Positions 28,896 to 42,400 of a stretch of DNA of 64,000 nt are shown one piece after another. The stretch's first letter is position 1, and each line of letters opens with the position of its first letter. The stretch lies in contig CAJQUW010015464.1 of the NCBI GenBank assembly GCA_907163375.1, positions 1 to 64,000 of the forward strand, given 5' to 3'. The DNA is from Prostheceraeus crozeri. Lineage: Eukaryota; Platyhelminthes; Polycladida; Euryleptidae. The position numbers were made by a program, and so were the translations under genes. Below the pieces are notes generated by a model, which saw only the letters and a list, made by a program, of their open reading frames with translations, searched no databases and had not been told where the DNA came from.

Positions 28896-29059
28896 TAGTT
28901 TGCATTATTACGTTTGATGCATATCATACTACTTATGACTGGTATATAAACTTTTATCAAAATTTGATGGTATCCGTGATGATTTTAAATTATGTGAATG
29001 TGCAATGCTTGAAACAAATAGAGTTCTTTTTTAGACCGAGAGTCATGGCAATGGCTCTC

Positions 29060-29355
29060 GATATTTGGCAATGGTTTGCCATTGTTCGATTGCTATGGTA
29101 TCATGTTAGCAGATTGTGCCATTTCATTAACGTTACATGTTCCAATGCTTCCCGTCTGGTCAAACAGAAGAAGAGACGACCTGTCTACTTCTGTGGCTCT
29201 TGCGCTAAAATATTTCATAAAGAGCTGCAGAAAACGGTTGTGGCCGCCGATCATTGTCATTGTATGACAATATAGAAATTCGGCACCATGATGGACATGT
29301 GATGACAGGTCGTCTCTTCTTCTGTTTGACTATATTGGAAACATATTGAGGGGTC
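29060..29355. mobile_element. Repeat with a 26-bp perfect inverted pair, MITE-like
   Basis: 29159-29184 (GTCAAACAGAAGAAGAG onward) is the exact reverse complement of 29305-29330, and partial similarity extends outward. The left arm with its upstream flank (TTGTTCGATTGCTATGGTAT) recurs at 61585-61715, so this is a repeat family. Confidence 0.7.
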
Positions 29356-29415
29356 AGACACGATCATGGAGGGTGTGCTTCGCTGGTCTTGGTGATTTTC
29401 ATGCCGCGCTAGGCC

Positions 29416-29600
29416 TCAGCCACACTGCGAGCTTTTCCAAGCGTTTCCGAGCAAAGCATTTTGCAGCAAATATAAAGTCATCATTGCAGCAGTTGTAGAC
29501 TGCCACACTGCGAGCAAAGCAAACCAGAGGGATTGATGGCTTGCAGAGATGCGTTTGCATGCATTTGCTCGTGTTTGCTTTGCTTTCAGTGTGGCTTCAG
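29416..29600. mobile_element. Short MITE-like element with AGCCACACTG ends
   Basis: AGCCACACTGCGAGC near 29417 faces CTTTCAGTGTGGCT near 29584. Inner words GAGCAAAGCAAAC and TGTTTGCTTTGCTTTC are also inverted. No target duplication is obvious. Confidence 0.5.
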
Positions 29601-30610
29601 TTCGAAGACTGGGTTCGCTTGCCAGTCGGCAAGCCATTGTTCATGGTGGTGCCAAGAGCAAGGCGCATTGAAATATCATTTCGACCTCGTGAAAGCCGGA
29701 GGCATTGAATCATTAGATCGGATCAGTCTGATGACGAAGCAAACGTCATCTGCAATGACTTTAGTGTTCACAGTAGTAAACTCTTGATGTTTACAGAAAC
29801 CAATCACAGATAGGCTGTCATTATTTTAGCGATCACTGAGTAAGACCATAACCAAGAATGACTCAACAGTCCTTCTGTGCGCACTGCCAATGAGTGAGTG
29901 GTGCTGCTAGAGATTTTTAGTCTAGCAGTGTTTCTGTGCGGTAGCCCCAAGCTGTCTGCTGTGACCAGCCACTTATGGTTGTTTATTGTCTCATATTGTC
30001 TGTTGCAATTGTGTGGTCATTATGGCTGGTTACAGTTTGGTGATATCCGTAATATGCATCAGGCATTTAAATTTCATGCATAGAGTAAGTATATTAGGTA
30101 GAGTAGCAACTCAGCATTTATTAAATCCGCTATGTGCATACAGTTTGGAATTTATTAAATGAACTCGAGGTGAATACAGTTGGGTATTGTCACCAAATTA
30201 CCACGGAATTGACTGTTCTTGATGGCAGAAGGAACAATATTTTCTTGCAAATCCTCCGTATCATGACAGCCTTGGAGAGGTAATGTTTGTTGAATTGACA
30301 ATTTGATAGATTACTATTACCTTCATGCTCAACCTCAAGAGTAGAGCAAAACAACATAATGATAGAAAAATGCTTTCAATTAACTTCAAAAGATGCAAAT
30401 GGATCCACATCACTATTCAGATTCAAGAGATGAAACATAAATTAAGTGAATCATTTCATCATGTCGATGGAAATTGAATTAAAATCGTGAAATTTCAGGC
30501 AAGAAAGCGCAATCAGGTTTCGACTATAGATAGATCTCTATTTCCATTTTAATGCGGTTCATGAAATTCCCTTGATAATCAGTTTAGTTTCCGCATAATT
30601 AAGATTGCAG
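29601..30610. other. Intron sequence, no gene recognised
   Basis: No protein motif and no internal repeat noticed on either strand. Confidence 0.5.
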
Positions 30611-31245
30611 AGTCGACACTCTACCTATCTTAGATTTACTCTATTACTAAAAATGCTCTTTGAGTACTAATATAGCAAAACATCAATATCAATAAATGAC
30701 GCGACACGAGGAGAATTTCAGTGAGTCAGCATGCAGCTGGTAATGACGGCGGTTACTTCGATATAATAGCCTATTCGTCTACTCCCAACTGAGACACGAG
30801 CGTGCATTGTTCGACCAGCAGTGACTGTGGGAACAAGTGACACCGATCAAGCGGTGAACATTGTTGTTCATAGTTCGTGCAGCAAAATTATCACTCGGGT
30901 CGCTTCTGTCTCAGGTAGCAAGTGCTGAGGAAATGACAGCTTGTGTGTTGTTGCTTGTCAAAGTTGGTGCAGTGAAACAACAAATGATCCTGCAAGGCAA
31001 CCTGTGACATTTCATCGATATCCTGTTAGTGATCATAAGACATCAATATGAATCAAAAGCATCCTCACCGACAGTGTTTTGAGCCCTGCCAAAGCCTAAC
31101 ATTACTCCGTCTTCTTTGAGTCCTGTCAACGTTTACCCACCTCACCGACTGCGATTTGATTCTTGTGCATATTTTATTGATTCAAATGCGCTTGTGTTTA
31201 ATTGCCAAAGCACTTCTTCGATGGATGTACGCATGTGACATAGCG
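30611..31245. repeat. Dispersed non-coding repeat, copy 2
   Basis: It matches 14310-14905. The leading GTCGACACTCTACCTAT (about 30612) is also found alone at about 10191, so the family starts there. Only about two of the internal 39-bp units are present. Confidence 0.85.
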
Positions 31246-31489
31246 GGTGACAACTCATTAGATGAGTTCTAAAATGAGTGAAAATTAAGTACCGTGCTTT
31301 CGAACCAAACTAGTTCTAAAATGAGTACAAATATTTTCGAACCCAAAGAGTACTAGATCCTGGGACTCATTTCTTAGTCGTAGTTAGCATTCAGGTTCAG
31401 TCCTCTTTGTAGTACTCATTTGAGACTTTATGAAAAGCATTGTATAGAAAAGTAGACCTTTTGAAACATCTTTCACTTTACGTCATAAC

Positions 31490-32000
31490 CAGGGATGTGG
31501 AGTCGGAGTGGACTCCAACTCCACTCGACTCCAACTCGGGACTCCGGCTTATAACTAGACCCGAAATATAATGCAAACAAATTATTTATCCTCGTACATA
31601 GCCGTCACTGTCTTGATGTCAACTTTCTCCGTCAAACAAAAATACAGAGACAGCAGTGCATGCAAAAGCTTGCAATAGTTGAGGGAATGAACGATGATAG
31701 TGAAAATGGATTGTCTTTTCACTCGGTGATTTAGTAGAGAAGACAAGCCTTCCTAGCCTCGATCACACCTACGCGCCAAAGGTCACATCAGAGACAAATG
31801 CAGAATATCAGTTTGTCTCCTCCAAAGCGCATATTAAAATAGAAAGTGTACTCATATTTTTTGGAGAAGGATGGAGGATTTTCGTATCTGGCAGAGACTG
31901 GAGAAAACCGTGTGAAGCACACACCAACAAGATGGGAGGAGCCGAGTCGTATGGATCCAATTTAAAGCGACATTTGATAAACTTTCATCGAAAATAATTG
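31490..32000 (+). mobile_element. hAT transposon 5' fragment with degenerate BED finger
   Basis: CAGGGATGTGGAGTCGGAGT at 31490 is a hAT-type terminus. About 350 bp inside, one frame gives KVYSYFLEKDGG and another gives ESYGSNLKRHLINFH, the two ends of a BED zinc finger, separated by frame changes. The right terminus was not found, so the element is truncated. Confidence 0.65.
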
Positions 32001-33124
32001 ATACAGCAATGATCACTAAATATAGGTTCAGGTAAGCCTATAATGATCTATGATGTAGGTTGCCAGTTTATTTTAAAAGTTGACATAGGCCTCTTTACTA
32101 TAGTGTAGAAGCTAGATTTAGCATTAGAGAAAAAACCTGACTTGTCATTTTTGGATTCAGTGCCGGTCTTGATAGACCGGAAGCAGTAAAATTAGCTTCA
32201 CAGAAAGTCATGGGCATTCATAGGTGTAAGGCATTCTAAAAGTAAACTCATGGCACTATTTTGCAAAAAACGGAGATATTGAGATCTACATTGCAGAAAA
32301 CAGAGCATTTGGGAAGGCGTGGATAACAGATCTGAAATTAACGCCGTTGAATTATAGACAATCAAATTATCCTTGCAATATGATTTTGTTTACCTGTGTA
32401 ATGAGAGAAATACAACTATGGCACATGTACACAAATTGTAAATAGACCTGTGAAACCGAAGCTATCACGAATTTAAATTCAGCAAATACATGAGATATAT
32501 GTAAGCGAAATTTTCATCGTCACAGAGGATCATAATCACACAAGTTTCCACTTCTGAGAAATCAACTGACAAATACACAATTGAATTCTCGCCCCACTGT
32601 GGGGGTGGGTGGCGTTCTTCGCTCTGCTGACGAATTTTTTGAATGTCTTTTAAACCAAGCAAGCTATGGATAGAAGATTTCTTACCTTACTTTCTACGTA
32701 TTATGCAACTTTTGACAGAAGGATGATAAATTTGGCACAATACTTTCAGCATGAGAACTATTTTAAATTTTGAATGTTTGGAATATTTTGGCTGATGTCG
32801 GCATGTATTCACTTATAATGCAATTGCAGCATCAATTCTTGATGAAATAAGTTGAGATCACATAAAGGATTCTTCCTGTTACTATAGAAATATTCACAAA
32901 TGCAAAATCTTTGAATTTGAAATTATCTGCTTATTATAAATGCATGTTTTCAATAGGATGGAATTCAAACATGATTTTTTTATTATTTTTGTAGATTTAG
33001 ATCTGCATCTAATCAACAATTATTGAAATTTTTCAGAATCATATTGCTGTTAGCTTCTGTATCTCGATAAAAGTCAACGAATTGTGTTGTTTCTTCACCT
33101 TCAGAAACTAAATACTAAAATGTG
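32001..33124. other. Intron sequence, no gene recognised
   Basis: AT-rich, no motif-bearing frame. A short minus frame (32465-32662) is unremarkable. Confidence 0.5.
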
Positions 33125-34985
33125 AGAAAGGCAATCCTCGATTGATGTGGAAATCTATCAACTCCCTCATGGGTCGTCTCCACGCCAACCCTGGTGTGAA
33201 CATCAGCACATCGTCGAGAAAGTACAGTGCATTCACGACAGGACTCTGAATCACCCACCTCCTAACTTCTCTCAGGCTCCATCTGACTGCTCCTTCAATG
33301 TTTTTCAACTCCTCACCGTTCATGATGTCATACTAGCCATAGCTTCACTTCCCAACAAGCACAATTCCCGTGACTGCCTGCCCACTGATCTCCTCAAGTG
33401 CAACATTGACATCCTGGCACCGTTCATTACCTTTCTTTTCAACATGTCCCTTACATCAGCTGTCATCAATCCAGTTCTTAAGAAAGGTAAACTCGATTCC
33501 TCTGAAGTATCTTCTTACAGACCGATTTCTAAGTTATGTACCCTCTCAAAAGTTCTCGAGCGCATTGTGACCCGTCAGCTTCTACGTCATCTCAGCGATC
33601 ATAGCCTTCTCCCGAGTCTCCAATCAGCTTACCGTTCCTTTCACTCGACTGAAACAGCCCTCCTCAAAGTATCCTCCGACATTTTGTTAGCCATGAATAA
33701 TGGCGACCTATCCCTCATTGCCCTCCTCGACCTCAGTTCTGCATGTGACTCAGTCCACCATGACATACTTCTCCGTCGCCTCGAAGTCTCGTTTGGCCTG
33801 CATGGACAGGTCCTTTCCTGGTTCGCATCATTTATTACGGATCGATCCTATTCTGTAGTGTGTGACTCCTCCACTTCATCTCCAGTTTCGTCGTCTCATG
33901 GGGTACCTAAAGGCTCCGTGCTTGGCCCTATCTTGTTTCTCCTGTACACGTCTGACCTTCCCAATATCATCACATCTCATGGTCTTTCCTACCATATGTA
34001 TGCTGATGATATCCAAATCTACGGCTCCTGTCATCCATCCCAGATCCACGTCCTCTCCAACAAGATGTCCAACTGCTTATCTGCTGTTCACGACTGGCTA
34101 GCGAGCAATCGTCTTTTGCTCCAGTAAGACTGAAATCATGTGGCTCACCTCTAAAAGACGCCGCAATCTTGTTCCACAGTCTCCTATTATTATCGGACAA
34201 CAAGACTCCATCACTCCGACTAACAAAATCCGCAATCTCGGGGTCATTCTTGATCCCTGTCTGTCCATGCAACACCACATTTCTAGCACGGTCTCCAAAT
34301 GTTTTGGTGCACTTTGCCAGCTTCGCTCACTCCGTCGCTTCCTTCCTCTACCGGTTTTAAACACTCTCATGGTTTTCCTCGTTCATTCCCGGCTCGATTT
34401 TTGCTCCAGTCTACTTTATGGCCTACTAGACAATTCACTCTTCAAGCTCCAATCAATTCTTAATGCAGGTGCGCGAATTCTGTTCAATACCAGCTCCCGC
34501 GACCACGTGACCCCTCTTACTACGATCCCTTCAGTGGTTACCGATTCGCAATAGGATTACCTATCGCCTGGCAGTTTTCGCCTTCAAATGCATTCGCGGT
34601 TCAGCTCCTTCCTACATGTGCTCCATGCTTCAATCTGTGTCCCACACGCTGTAATCTCCGATCCGCTTCCAATGATGATCTGTTGATCCCCTCCTCCCGC
34701 CTGAGGACCGTCGGAGCTCATGCCTTTCCGATTGCGGCTGCTTGTATCTGGAATAACCTACCGACAAGCCTTAAGACAACTTCATCCATTTCATCCTCCA
34801 AGAGACACCTGAAGGTTGAACTCCTGCGCATTGCCTACTTATCTTGAACTTTGCTCCTTCTTCTGCTTCCCATGTTCTGTTGACTCCCTTAATCTTTGAC
34901 TTTTGATGACTGTTTCACTGTAGAAAGTGCCCTTGAAGTCTTCGGACATAAATGTCACTTGAATCTGTTCGTATAATAAATAAAT
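33125..34985 (+). mobile_element. 5'-truncated L2/CR1-like LINE with frameshifts
   Basis: Early bases read LWKSINSLMGR in one frame. After a frameshift near 33240 the RT runs with LNHPPPNFS, SYRPISKL, LLDLSSACDSVHHDILLRRL (motif A), HGVPKGSVLGPILF (motif B) and HMYADDIQIY (catalytic pair intact). A short deletion occurs at LTSAVINPV. A second frameshift near 34127 leads to IRNLGVILD and LVHSRLDFCSSLLYGL. The C-terminal tail reads IWNNLPTSL near 34750. It ends in ATAATAAATAAA near 34985. Inactive but recognisable. Confidence 0.9.
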
Positions 34986-35400
34986 GTGCGATTTTGGTTA
35001 TATTTGAGTTGAACTGAAAGTTTGAATCATTTGCCATTCGACCTCATCTAATACAATGATGTAATCTCATAGCGATTGATTATCATCATTTTATCAACCA
35101 CCTTGACCAGATCTTTCAATTAGTGCATGATTTATTGGTGTTTGTTGCTACTTTTCATTTCGAATAGTGATCTAATGGAATTTTGTCAAACGTCGGCGGT
35201 TTTTGACCTTTGACCTTCACCACAGCCGAGGGATGACATCAAAAATAAAACTGATGCTGTTTTTCTCAATCCCCTTTTAATTCCTATTCGATTTGTGTGG
35301 TTTGGTAAAATTGGTGCAATAGTTTGGGAGATCAGCAAGGGGAGTGGCGAGATTCGTCCCACCTGAAAATACATTAGAGTAGTAGGGAGCTTTGTATTCA
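34986..35400. other. Intron sequence, no gene recognised
   Basis: A minus frame (35186-35401) without known motifs. No splice-bounded exon was found. Confidence 0.5.
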
Positions 35401-35516
35401 TTGGTAGGTTACGTATTCGTTGGTAGGTTTCGTATTCGGTGGTAGGTTACGTATTCATTGGTAGGTTTCGTATTCGGTGGTAGGTTACGTATTCATTGGT
35501 AGGCTACGTATTCGTT
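35401..35516. repeat. 19-bp tandem repeat, six copies
   Basis: The unit GGTAGGTTACGTATTCNTT starts at 35403, 35422, 35441, 35460, 35479 and 35498. Units alternate GTTAC and GTTTC, giving a 38-bp higher-order period. It lies 23 bp beyond the donor of the neighbouring exon. Confidence 0.9.
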
Positions 35517-35538
35517 GATGATAAATGAAAATACTTAC

Positions 35539-35717
35539 GCTTCGTTTGAAATGTGAAGGGACACTTTTGCACAGTTTTCGTGTCTTTATGAAGAGCTGTA
35601 TGGTTGCCAGTGAGCCCAAAGCTGATATAGATATCTGCATCTTGAACTGAGTTCACACGAGTGAATTGTATATCTGCATAGCACGCCCATAGAACAAATG
35701 CATAATCGATTGTTTCC
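35539..35717 (-). CDS. Matrixin-like exon (active-site-cleft upstream part)
   Basis: Internal exon of 179 nt. The acceptor tract CCTTTTTGATTTACCTTTCTCAG ends at 35718 and the donor GTAAGTAT starts at 35538. It encodes 59 full codons with ETIDYAFVLW, then FTRV, then DADIYISFG. This is the AFxxW...LxFxxV...ADIxIxF core shared by matrix metalloproteinases. The 5' base completes CT|G with exon 59157-59226 and the last base completes C|GT with exon 25672-25995. Both junctions stay in frame, which makes a chance exon unlikely. The next intron is 9543 nt. Confidence 0.85.
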
Positions 35718-36459
35718 CTGAGAAAGGTAAATCAAAAAGGGCATCAGAATAACAGAAAATCGAAAGATAGAATAACTGCGAATGCGATTGGCTCACCTAT
35801 TGGATATAATTTCGCAATGCATGAGCACGAACATTGTTTTCGTACATTTTGTTATTCTCGCTTTGTACATCGTTTTCGTAAGTAACTTTAGTATTGTGCA
35901 GTTTACAGTGCATGTGGTCCGCATTTAGCAAGGGTCCGTAGTACTATGGTGTGCATTTTAAGGTACAAAGGGGTCCATGTAGTGATTTATAGGGCAAAAT
36001 AATTAAAGGAATTTTGAGCCGGTTAAATGTTCGTGATACTTACCTTCAGATACCTACCCACACTGTCCAAGGTTGGGTCCAAACTTTGTCTTGGGTACCC
36101 CCAAGAATGGACCCACGAGTGGCTATTTCTCTAATGAAGTGGAACAACAATTTCCAGAACATGTTTGGAATTTTGATTGAGATTTTAAATTGCATGAAGA
36201 TATTTTGAATCATACCATATTGAACATATTGCTATCCAATTAAAATGTATTTAATGTTTATATTAATTGCTATTTATTACATAAATTTGTTATTGCGGAA
36301 TTGAGGCCATATTAATATTCAGCTAAAAGTTTTAAGTATCGGCATAGGTTATCTCTGGGCTAAATATCATCAACCCTGTTTAAGTGTACAGCCTAATAAT
36401 TTACTAATTAGAACAACATGCATGATTAAAAACTACATTCCTTACAACATGTCTGATCG
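35718..36459. repeat. Intron sequence with inverted copy of a dispersed repeat
   Basis: 35795-35915 is the reverse-complement copy of 10880-11000 (CGTACATTTTGTTATTCTCG). The rest of the stretch is AT-rich with no gene recognised up to the minisatellite edge. Confidence 0.7.
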
Positions 36460-39400
36460 AGAAACGAGGTAGAGAGAAGGAGCCGGAGCCGTGTTAGAAA
36501 GTCGGAGCCGAAACCGTGGTAGAGACACGGAGCCGGAGCGGTGGTAGAGACACGGAGCCGGAACCGTGGTAGAAGGACGGAGACGGAGCCGTGGTAGAGA
36601 GACGGAGACGGAGCCGTGGTAGAGAGACGGAGACGGAGCCGTGGTAGAAAGACGGACCCGGAGCCGTGGTAAAGAGACGCAGACGGAGCCGTAAGACGGA
36701 GCCGGAGCCGTTGTAGAGAGACGGAGCCGGAGCCGTGGTAGAGAGACGGAGCCGGAGCCGTGGTAGAGAGACGGAGCCGGAGCGGTGGTAGAGAGACGCA
36801 GCCGGAACCGTGGTAGAAGGACGGAGACGGAGCCGTGGTAGAGAGACGGAGACGGAGCCGTGGTAGAGAGACGGAGACGGAGCCGTGGTAGAAAGACGGA
36901 CCCGGAGCCGTGGTAAAGAGACGCAGACGGAGCCGTAAGACGGAGCCGGAGCCGTTGTAGAGAGACGGAGACGAACTCGTCGTTTAGAGACGGAGACGAA
37001 ATCGTGGTAGAGAGACGGAGCCGGAGACGTGGTAGAGAGACGGAGACGGAGCCGAGGTAGAGAGACGGAGATGGAGCCGTGGTAGAGAGACGGAGACGAA
37101 ATCGTCGTTTAGAGACGGAGACGGAACCGTGGTAGAGAGACGGAGCCGGAGCCGTGGTAGTGAGACGGAGACGGAGCCGAGGTAGAGAGACGGAGATGGA
37201 ACCGTGGTAGAGAGACGGAGACGGAGCCGTGATAGAGAGTCGGAGACGGAGCCGTGGTAGAAAGTCGATGATGGAGCCGTAGTAGAGACACGGAGACGGA
37301 GGCGTGGTAGAGAGACGGAGACGGAGCCGTGGTAGAGAGACGGAGACGGAGCCGTGGTAGAGAGACAGAGACGAACTCGTCGTTTAGAGACGGAGACGGA
37401 ACCGTGGTAGAGAGACGGAGCCGGAGCCATGGTAGAGAGACGGAGACGGATCAGTGGTAGAGAGACGGAGACGAACTCGTCGTTTAGAGACGGAGACGGA
37501 ACCGTGGTAGAGAGACGGAGCCGGATCAGTGGTAGAGAGACGGAGACGTAGCCGTGGTAGAGAGACGGAGACGGAGCCGTTGTAGAGGGACGGAGACGGA
37601 GCCGTGGTAGAGAGACGGAGACGGAGCCGTGGTAGAGAGACGGAGCCGGATCCGTGGTAGAGAGACGGAGCCGGAACCGTGAAAGAGAGACAGACGGAGC
37701 CGAAGCCGTGGTAGAGAGACGGAGACGGAGCCGTGGTAGAGAGACGGAGCCGGAGCCATGGTAGAGAGACGGAGACGGAGCAGTGGTAGAGAGACGGAGA
37801 CGTAGCCGTGGTAGAGAGACGGAGACGGAGCCGTGGTAGAGAGATGGAGCCGGAGCCGTTCTAGAGAGACGGAGACGGAGCCGTGGTAGAGAGACGGAGA
37901 CGGAGGCGTGGTAGAGAGATGGAGCCGGATCCGTGGTAGAGAGACGGAGCCGGAACCGTGGTAGAGAGACGGAGCCGGAGCCGTGGTAGAGAGACGGAGA
38001 CGGAGCCATGGTAGAGAGACAGAGACAGAGCCGTGGTAGAGAGACGGAGACGGAGCCGTGGTAGAGAGACAGGGACGGTACCGTGGTTGAGAGATGGAGC
38101 TGTAGCCGTGGTAGAGAGACGGAGACGGAGGCGTGGTAGATAGATGGAGCCGGAGCCCTGGTAGAGAGACGGAGACGTAGAAGTGAAGAGAGACGGAGAC
38201 GGAGCCGTGGTTGAGAGACGGAGACGGAGCCTTTAGTAGAAGAGACGGAGACGGAGCCGTAGTAGAAGAGACGGAGACGTAGCCGTGGTAGAGAGACGGA
38301 GACGGAGCCGTGGTAGAGAGACGGAGCCGGAGCCGCGGTAGAGAGACGGAGGCGGAACCGTCGTAGAGAGACGGAGCCGGAACCGTGGTAGAGAGACAGA
38401 CGGAGACGTGGAAGAGAGACAGAGCCGGAACCGTCGTAGAGAGACAGAGGCGGAGCCGTGGTAGAGAGACGGAGCCTAAACAGTGGTAGAGAGACGGACG
38501 GAGACGTGGTAGAGAGACGGAGACGAAGCCGTGGTAGAGAGACGGAGACGGAGGCGTGGTAGAGAGACGAAGACGGAGCCGTGGTAGAGAGACGGAGCCG
38601 GAGCCGTGGTAGAGAGACGGAGACGAAGGCGTGTAGAGAGATGGAGCCGGAGCCGTTGTAGAGAGTCGGAGACGGAGAAGTGAAGAGAGACGGAGACGGA
38701 GCCGTGGTAGAGAGATGGAGACGGAGCCGTAAGACGGAGCCGGAGCCGTTGTAGAGAGACAGAGACGACCTCGTCGTTTAGAGACGGAGCCGGAGCCGTG
38801 GTAGAGAGGCGGAGCCGGAGCCGTGATAGAGAGACGGAGACGGAGGCGTGGTAGAGAGACGGAGCCGGAGCCGTGGTAGAGAGACAGAGCCGGAGGCGTT
38901 GTAGAGAAGACGGAGACGGAGCCGTGGTAGAGAGACGGAGACGGAGCCGTGGTAGAGAGACGGAGCCGGAGCTGTGGTAGAGAGACGGAGCCAGAGCCGT
39001 GGTAGAGAGACGGAGCCGGAGCCGTGCTAGAGAGACGGAGCTGGAGCCGTGGTTATAGAGACAGAGCCGGAGCCGTGGTACAGAGACGGAGACGGAGCCG
39101 TGGTAGAGAGACGGAGACGGAGCCGTGGTAGAGAGACGGAGGCGCAGCCGTGGTAGAGAGACGGAGACGGAGCCGTGGTAGAGAGACGGAGCCGGATCCG
39201 TGGTAGAGAGACGGAGCCGGAGCCGTGGTAGAGAGACAGAGCCAGAGCCGTGGTAGAGAGACGGAGGCGGAGCCGTGGTAGAGAGACGGAGACGGAGCCA
39301 TGGTAGAGAGACGGAGACGGAGCCGTGTAGAGAGACGGAGCCGGAGCCGTGGTAGAGAGCCGGAGACGGAGCCGTGGTAGAGAGACAGAGCCGGAGCCGT

Positions 39401-42400
39401 GTAGAGAGCCGGAGGCGGCGCGGTGGTAGAGAGACGGAGACGCAGCCGTGGTAGAGAGACGGAGCCGGAGTCGTGGTAGAGAGACGGAGCCGGAGCGGTG
39501 GTAGAGAGACGGAGACGGAGCCGAGGTAGAGAGACGGAGATGGAACCGTGGTAGAGAGACGGAGACGGAGCCGTGATAGAGAGTCGGAGACGGAGCCGTG
39601 GTAGAAAGTCGATGATGGAGCCGTAGTAGAGACACGGAGACGGAGGCGTGGTAGAGAAGCGGAGACGGAGCCGTGGTAGAGAGACGGAGACGGAGCCGTG
39701 GTAGAGAGACAGAGACGAACTCGTCGTTTAGAGACGGAGACGGAACCGTGGTAGAGAGACGGAGCCGGAGCCATGGTAGAGAGACGGAGACGGATCAGTG
39801 GTAGAGAGACGGAGACGAACTCGTCGTTTAGAGACGGAGACGGAACCGTGGTAGAGAGACGGAGCCGGATCAGTGGTAGAGAGACGGAGACGTAGCCGTG
39901 GTAGAGAGACGGAGACGGAGCCGTGGTAGAGAGATGGAGCCGGAGCCGTTGTAGAGGGACGGAGACGGAGCCGTGGTAGAGAGACGGAGACGGAGCCGTG
40001 GTAGAGAGACGGAGACGGAGCCATGGTAGAGAGATGGAGCCGGAGCCATGGTAGAGAGACGGAGCCGGAACCGTGGTAGAGAGACGGAGACGGAGCCATG
40101 GTAGAGAGACGGAGACGGAGCCGTGGTAGAGAGACGGAGCCGGAGCCGTGGTAGAGAGACGGAGACGGAGCCTCGGTAGAGAGACGGAGCCGGATCCGTG
40201 GTAGAGAGACGGAGACGGAGCCGTGGTAGAGAGACGGAGACGGAGCCGTGGTAGAGAGACGGAGACGGAGCCGTGGTAGAGAGACGGAGACGGAGCCGTG
40301 GTAGAGAGACGGAGGCGGATCCGTGGTAGAGAGACGGAGCCAGAGCCGTGGTAGAGAGACGGAGACGGAGCCGTGGTAGAGAGACGGAGCCGGAGCCGTG
40401 GTAGAGAGACGGAGACGGAGGCGTGGTAGAGAGATGGAGCCGGATCCGTGGTAGAGAGACGGAGCCGGAACCGTGGTAGAGAGACGGAGCCGGAGCCGTG
40501 GTAGAGAGACGGAGACGGAGCCATGGTAGAGAGACAGAGACAGAGCCGTGGTAGAGAGACGGAGACGGAGCCGTGGTAGAGAGACAGGGACGGTACCGTG
40601 GTTGAGAGATGGAGCTGTAGCCGTGGTAGAGAGACGGAGACGGAGGCGTGGTAGATAGATGGAGCCGGAGCCCTGGTAGAGAGACGGAGACGTAGAAGTG
40701 AAGAGAGACGGAGACGGAGCCGTGGTTGAGAGACGGAGACGGAGCCTTTAGTAGAAGAGACGGAGACGGAGCCGTAGTAGAAGAGACGGAGACGTAGCCG
40801 TGGTAGAGAGACGGAGACGGAGCCGTGGTAGAGAGACGGAGCCGGAGCCGCGGTAGAGAGACGGAGGCGGAACCGTCGTAGAGAGACGGAGCCGGAACCG
40901 TGGTAGAGAGACAGACGGAGACGTGGAAGAGAGACAGAGCCGGAACCGTCGTAGAGAGACAGAGGCGGAGCCGTGGTAGAGAGACGGAGCCTAAACAGTG
41001 GTAGAGAGACGGACGGAGACGTGGTAGAGAGACGGAGACGAAGCCGTGGTAGAGAGACGGAGACGGAGGCGTGGTAGAGAGACGAAGACGGAGCCGTGGT
41101 AGAGAGACGGAGCCGGAGCCGTGGTAGAGAGACGGAGACGAAGGCGTGGTAGAGAGATGGAGCCGGAGCCGTTGTAGAGAGTCGGAGACGGAGAAGTGAA
41201 GAGAGACGGAGACGGAGCCGTGGTAGAGAGATGGAGACGGAGCCGTAAGACGGAGCCGGAGCCGTTGTAGAGAGACAGAGACGACCTCGTCGTTTAGAGA
41301 CGGAGCCGGAGCCGTGGTAGAGAGGCGGAGCCGGAGCCGTGATAGAGAGACGGAGACGGAGGCGTGGTAGAGAGACGGAGCCGGAGCCGTGGTAGAGAGA
41401 CAGAGCCGGAGGCGTTGTAGAGAGACGGAGACGGAGCCGTGGTAGAGAGACGGAGACGGAGCCGTGGTAGAGAGACGGAGCCGGAGCTGTGGTAGAGAGA
41501 CGGAGCCAGAGCCGTGGTAGAGAGACGGAGCCGGAGCCGTGCTAGAGAGACGGAGCTGGAGCCGTGGTTATAGAGACAGAGCCGGAGCCGTGGTACAGAG
41601 ACGGAGACGGAGCCGTGGTAGAGAGACGGAGACGGAGCCGTGGTAGAGAGACGGAGGCGCAGCCGTGGTAGAGAGACGGAGACGGAGCCGTGGTAGAGAG
41701 ACGGAGCCGGATCCGTGGTAGAGAGACGGAGCCGGAGCCGTGGTAGAGAGACAGAGCCAGAGCCGTGGTAGAGAGACGGAGGCGGAGCCGTGGTAGAGAG
41801 ACGGAGACGGAGCCATGGTAGAGAGACGGAGACGGAGCCGTGGTAGAGAGACGGAGCCGGAGCCGTGGTAGAGAGACGGAGACGGAGCCGTGGTAGAGAG
41901 ACAGAGCCGGAGCCGTGGTAGAGAGACGGAGGCGGAGCGGTGGTAGAGAGACGGAGACGAAGCCGTGGTAGAGAGACGGAGCCGGAGTCGTGGTAGAGAG
42001 ACGGAGCCGGAGCGGTGGTAGAGAGACGGAGACGGAGCCGAGGTAGAGAGACGGAGATGGAACCGTGGTAGAGAGACGGAGACGGAGCCGTGATAGAGAG
42101 TCGGAGACGGAGCCGTGGTAGAAAGTCGATGATGGAGCCGTAGTAGAGACACGGAGACGGAGGCGTGGTAGAGAAGCGGAGACGGAGCCGTGGTAGAGAG
42201 ACGGAGACGGAGCCGTGGTAGAGAGACAGAGACGAACTCGTCGTTTAGAGACGGAGACGGAACCGTGGTAGAGAGACGGAGCCGGAGCCATGGTAGAGAG
42301 ACGGAGACGGATCAGTGGTAGAGAGACGGAGACGAACTCGTCGTTTAGAGACGGAGACGGAACCGTGGTAGAGAGACGGAGCCGGATCAGTGGTAGAGAG